NCBI GenBank assembly: GCA_026982515.1
Contig: JALSGY010000360.1
Location: forward strand, 1-13,839
Length of the DNA stretch: 13,839 bases
Source of the DNA: Paracoccaceae bacterium
GTDB taxonomy: Bacteria > Pseudomonadota > Alphaproteobacteria > Rhodobacterales > Rhodobacteraceae
Reading direction: 5' to 3'
The position numbers and the translations under genes are program-made. This document shows positions 12,804 to 13,839 of this stretch, piece by piece. The stretch's first letter is position 1; each line of letters begins with the position of its first letter. A model generated the notes under the pieces. That model had not been told where the DNA came from. It ran no database searches and was given only the letters and a program-made list of their open reading frames with translations.

Positions 12804-13839
12804 CTACACCAGCCAGTTCATCTCTTTGGCCGCGCGGATGAAATCGGCAAAGAGAGGGTGGGGCGCGAAAGGCTTGGATTTCAGCTCGGGGTGGAACTGC
12901 ACGCCGATGAACCAGGGGTGATCCTTCCATTCGACGATCTCCGGCAGGCGGCCGTCGGGAGACATGCCGGAGAAGATCAGCCCGCATTCTTCCAGCCTTT
13001 CGCGATACCTGTTGTCCACCTCGTAGCGGTGGCGGTGGCGTTCCTCGATTTCCGTGGTGCCGTAGATCCGCGCCACCTTCGACCCTTCCGCCAGCACCGC
13101 CCTGTAGGCCCCCAGCCGCATCGTGCCGCCCTTGTCGTCATCGGGGCGGCGTTCCACCTTGTGGCTGCCCTGCACCCATTCCCTGAGGTGATAGACCACC
13201 GGGGTGAAGCGCCGCTTGCCGGCCTCGTGGTCGAATTCCTCCGAGCCCGCATCGGCCAGCCCGGCCACGTTGCGGGCCGCCTCGATCACCGCCATCTGCA
13301 TGCCCAGGCAGATGCCCAGATAGGGCACGTTGCGCTCGCGGGCGAACTGGGCGGCGCGGATCTTGCCCTCGGTGCCGCGCTCGCCGAAACCGCCGGGCAC
13401 GAGGATGGCGTCGAAGCTTTCCAGGTAGGGGGCGGGATCGTCGCGTTCGAAGATCTCGGCGTCGATCCACTCGGTATTCACCCGCACCCGGTTGGCCATA
13501 CCGCCGTGGGTGAGCGCCTCGGCGATGGATTTGTAGGCATCCTCCAGCTGGGTATACTTGCCGACGATGGCCACCTTCACCTCTCCTTCGGGGTGGAAGA
13601 TGCGGTCGGCCACGTCTTCCCATCTGCTCAGGTCGGGCTTCGGCGCGGGGCTGATGGAGAAGGCATCGAGGATCGCCTGATCCAGCCCTTCGCGGTGGTA
13701 GGCCAGCGGGGCCTCGTAGATGCTTTTCAGATCGGGGGCGGCGATCACGTCTTCCTTGCGGACGTTGCAGAACAGCGCGATCTTGGAACGCTCCTTTTCC
13801 GGGATCGGCTTGTCGGAGCGGCACACCAGCACGTCCGGG
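12804..13839 (-). CDS. pyrG: CTP synthase (partial, N-terminus off the window)
   Basis: PyrG makes CTP from UTP, ATP and glutamine in the cytoplasm, the last step of de novo pyrimidine nucleotide synthesis. The visible 344 residues start in the C-terminal part of the synthase domain (PDVLVCRSDKPIPEKERSKIALFCNV). A linker follows, then the class I glutamine amidotransferase domain (from about VKVAIVGKYTQLEDAYKSI). Amidotransferase features present are the oxyanion region PGGFGERG, the nucleophile cysteine in GICLGMQMAV, and the His and Glu of VQFHPE near the end. GGTMRLGAY and RHRHRYEVDN are strongly conserved. The full enzyme normally has about 545 residues, so about 200 N-terminal residues lie beyond the right edge. 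It ends KEMNWLV with TAG at 12804-12806. The identification is certain. Confidence 0.98.
   Translation of the reverse strand, partial: PDVLVCRSDKPIPEKERSKIALFCNVRKEDVIAAPDLKSIYEAPLAYHREGLDQAILDAFSISPAPKPDLSRWEDVADRIFHPEGEVKVAIVGKYTQLEDAYKSIAEALTHGGMANRVRVNTEWIDAEIFERDDPAPYLESFDAILVPGGFGERGTEGKIRAAQFARERNVPYLGICLGMQMAVIEAARNVAGLADAGSEEFDHEAGKRRFTPVVYHLREWVQGSHKVERRPDDDKGGTMRLGAYRAVLAEGSKVARIYGTTEIEERHRHRYEVDNRYRERLEECGLIFSGMSPDGRLPEIVEWKDHPWFIGVQFHPELKSKPFAPHPLFADFIRAAKEMNWLV

Overview
The window is high-G+C DNA from an alphaproteobacterium. It most likely belongs to the Rhodobacterales (Rhodobacter/Paracoccus/roseobacter group). The evidence is the phaZ<>phaC-phaP-phaR order, the alphaproteobacterial PhaR regulator, and the form of the CTP synthase. 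No decisive marker for a genus is present. Genes are tightly packed, there is no stretch over about 300 bases without a gene, and I see no insertion sequence, tRNA, rRNA, CRISPR array or attachment site.

Left part (1-4282) is a polyhydroxyalkanoate (PHA) granule locus. An intracellular PHB depolymerase gene (phaZ, minus strand, C-terminus cut by the window edge) diverges from a class I PHA synthase gene (phaC). phaC is followed by a phasin gene (phaP) with its own promoter, a strong Rho-independent terminator, and the PHA-responsive repressor gene phaR. The 97-bp phaZ/phaC spacer holds a perfect palindrome. The phaP promoter carries a perfect CTGC-N3-GCAG element, the reported PhaR recognition pattern, between its -35 and -10. 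Synthesis, coating, breakdown and polymer sensing are therefore together.

Middle part (4341-11460) is a transport and amine/amino-acid metabolism locus. A LysR regulator on the plus strand runs convergently towards six minus-strand genes. In transcription order these are an ABC ATPase, a secreted solute-binding protein, two permeases (overlapping by 4 bp), a PuuA-like glutamine synthetase family ligase, and a DegT/StrS-type PLP aminotransferase. Together they read as import of a polar amino acid or amine, followed by gamma-glutamylation and/or transamination. The substrate and exact reactions cannot be read from the sequence. This combination is the best candidate here for an undescribed pathway. 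GC-rich hairpins sit behind the binding-protein gene and ahead of the ligase gene, and a low-GC spacer with a possible internal promoter precedes the aminotransferase.

Right part (11573-13839) holds a TerB-like protein gene, a gene for an exported protein of unknown function, and the 3' two thirds of pyrG (CTP synthase, N-terminus beyond the window edge), all on the minus strand. The exported-protein gene starts one base after the pyrG stop codon and is probably co-transcribed with it. Long open frames antisense to most genes are by-products of the high G+C content and were not annotated.
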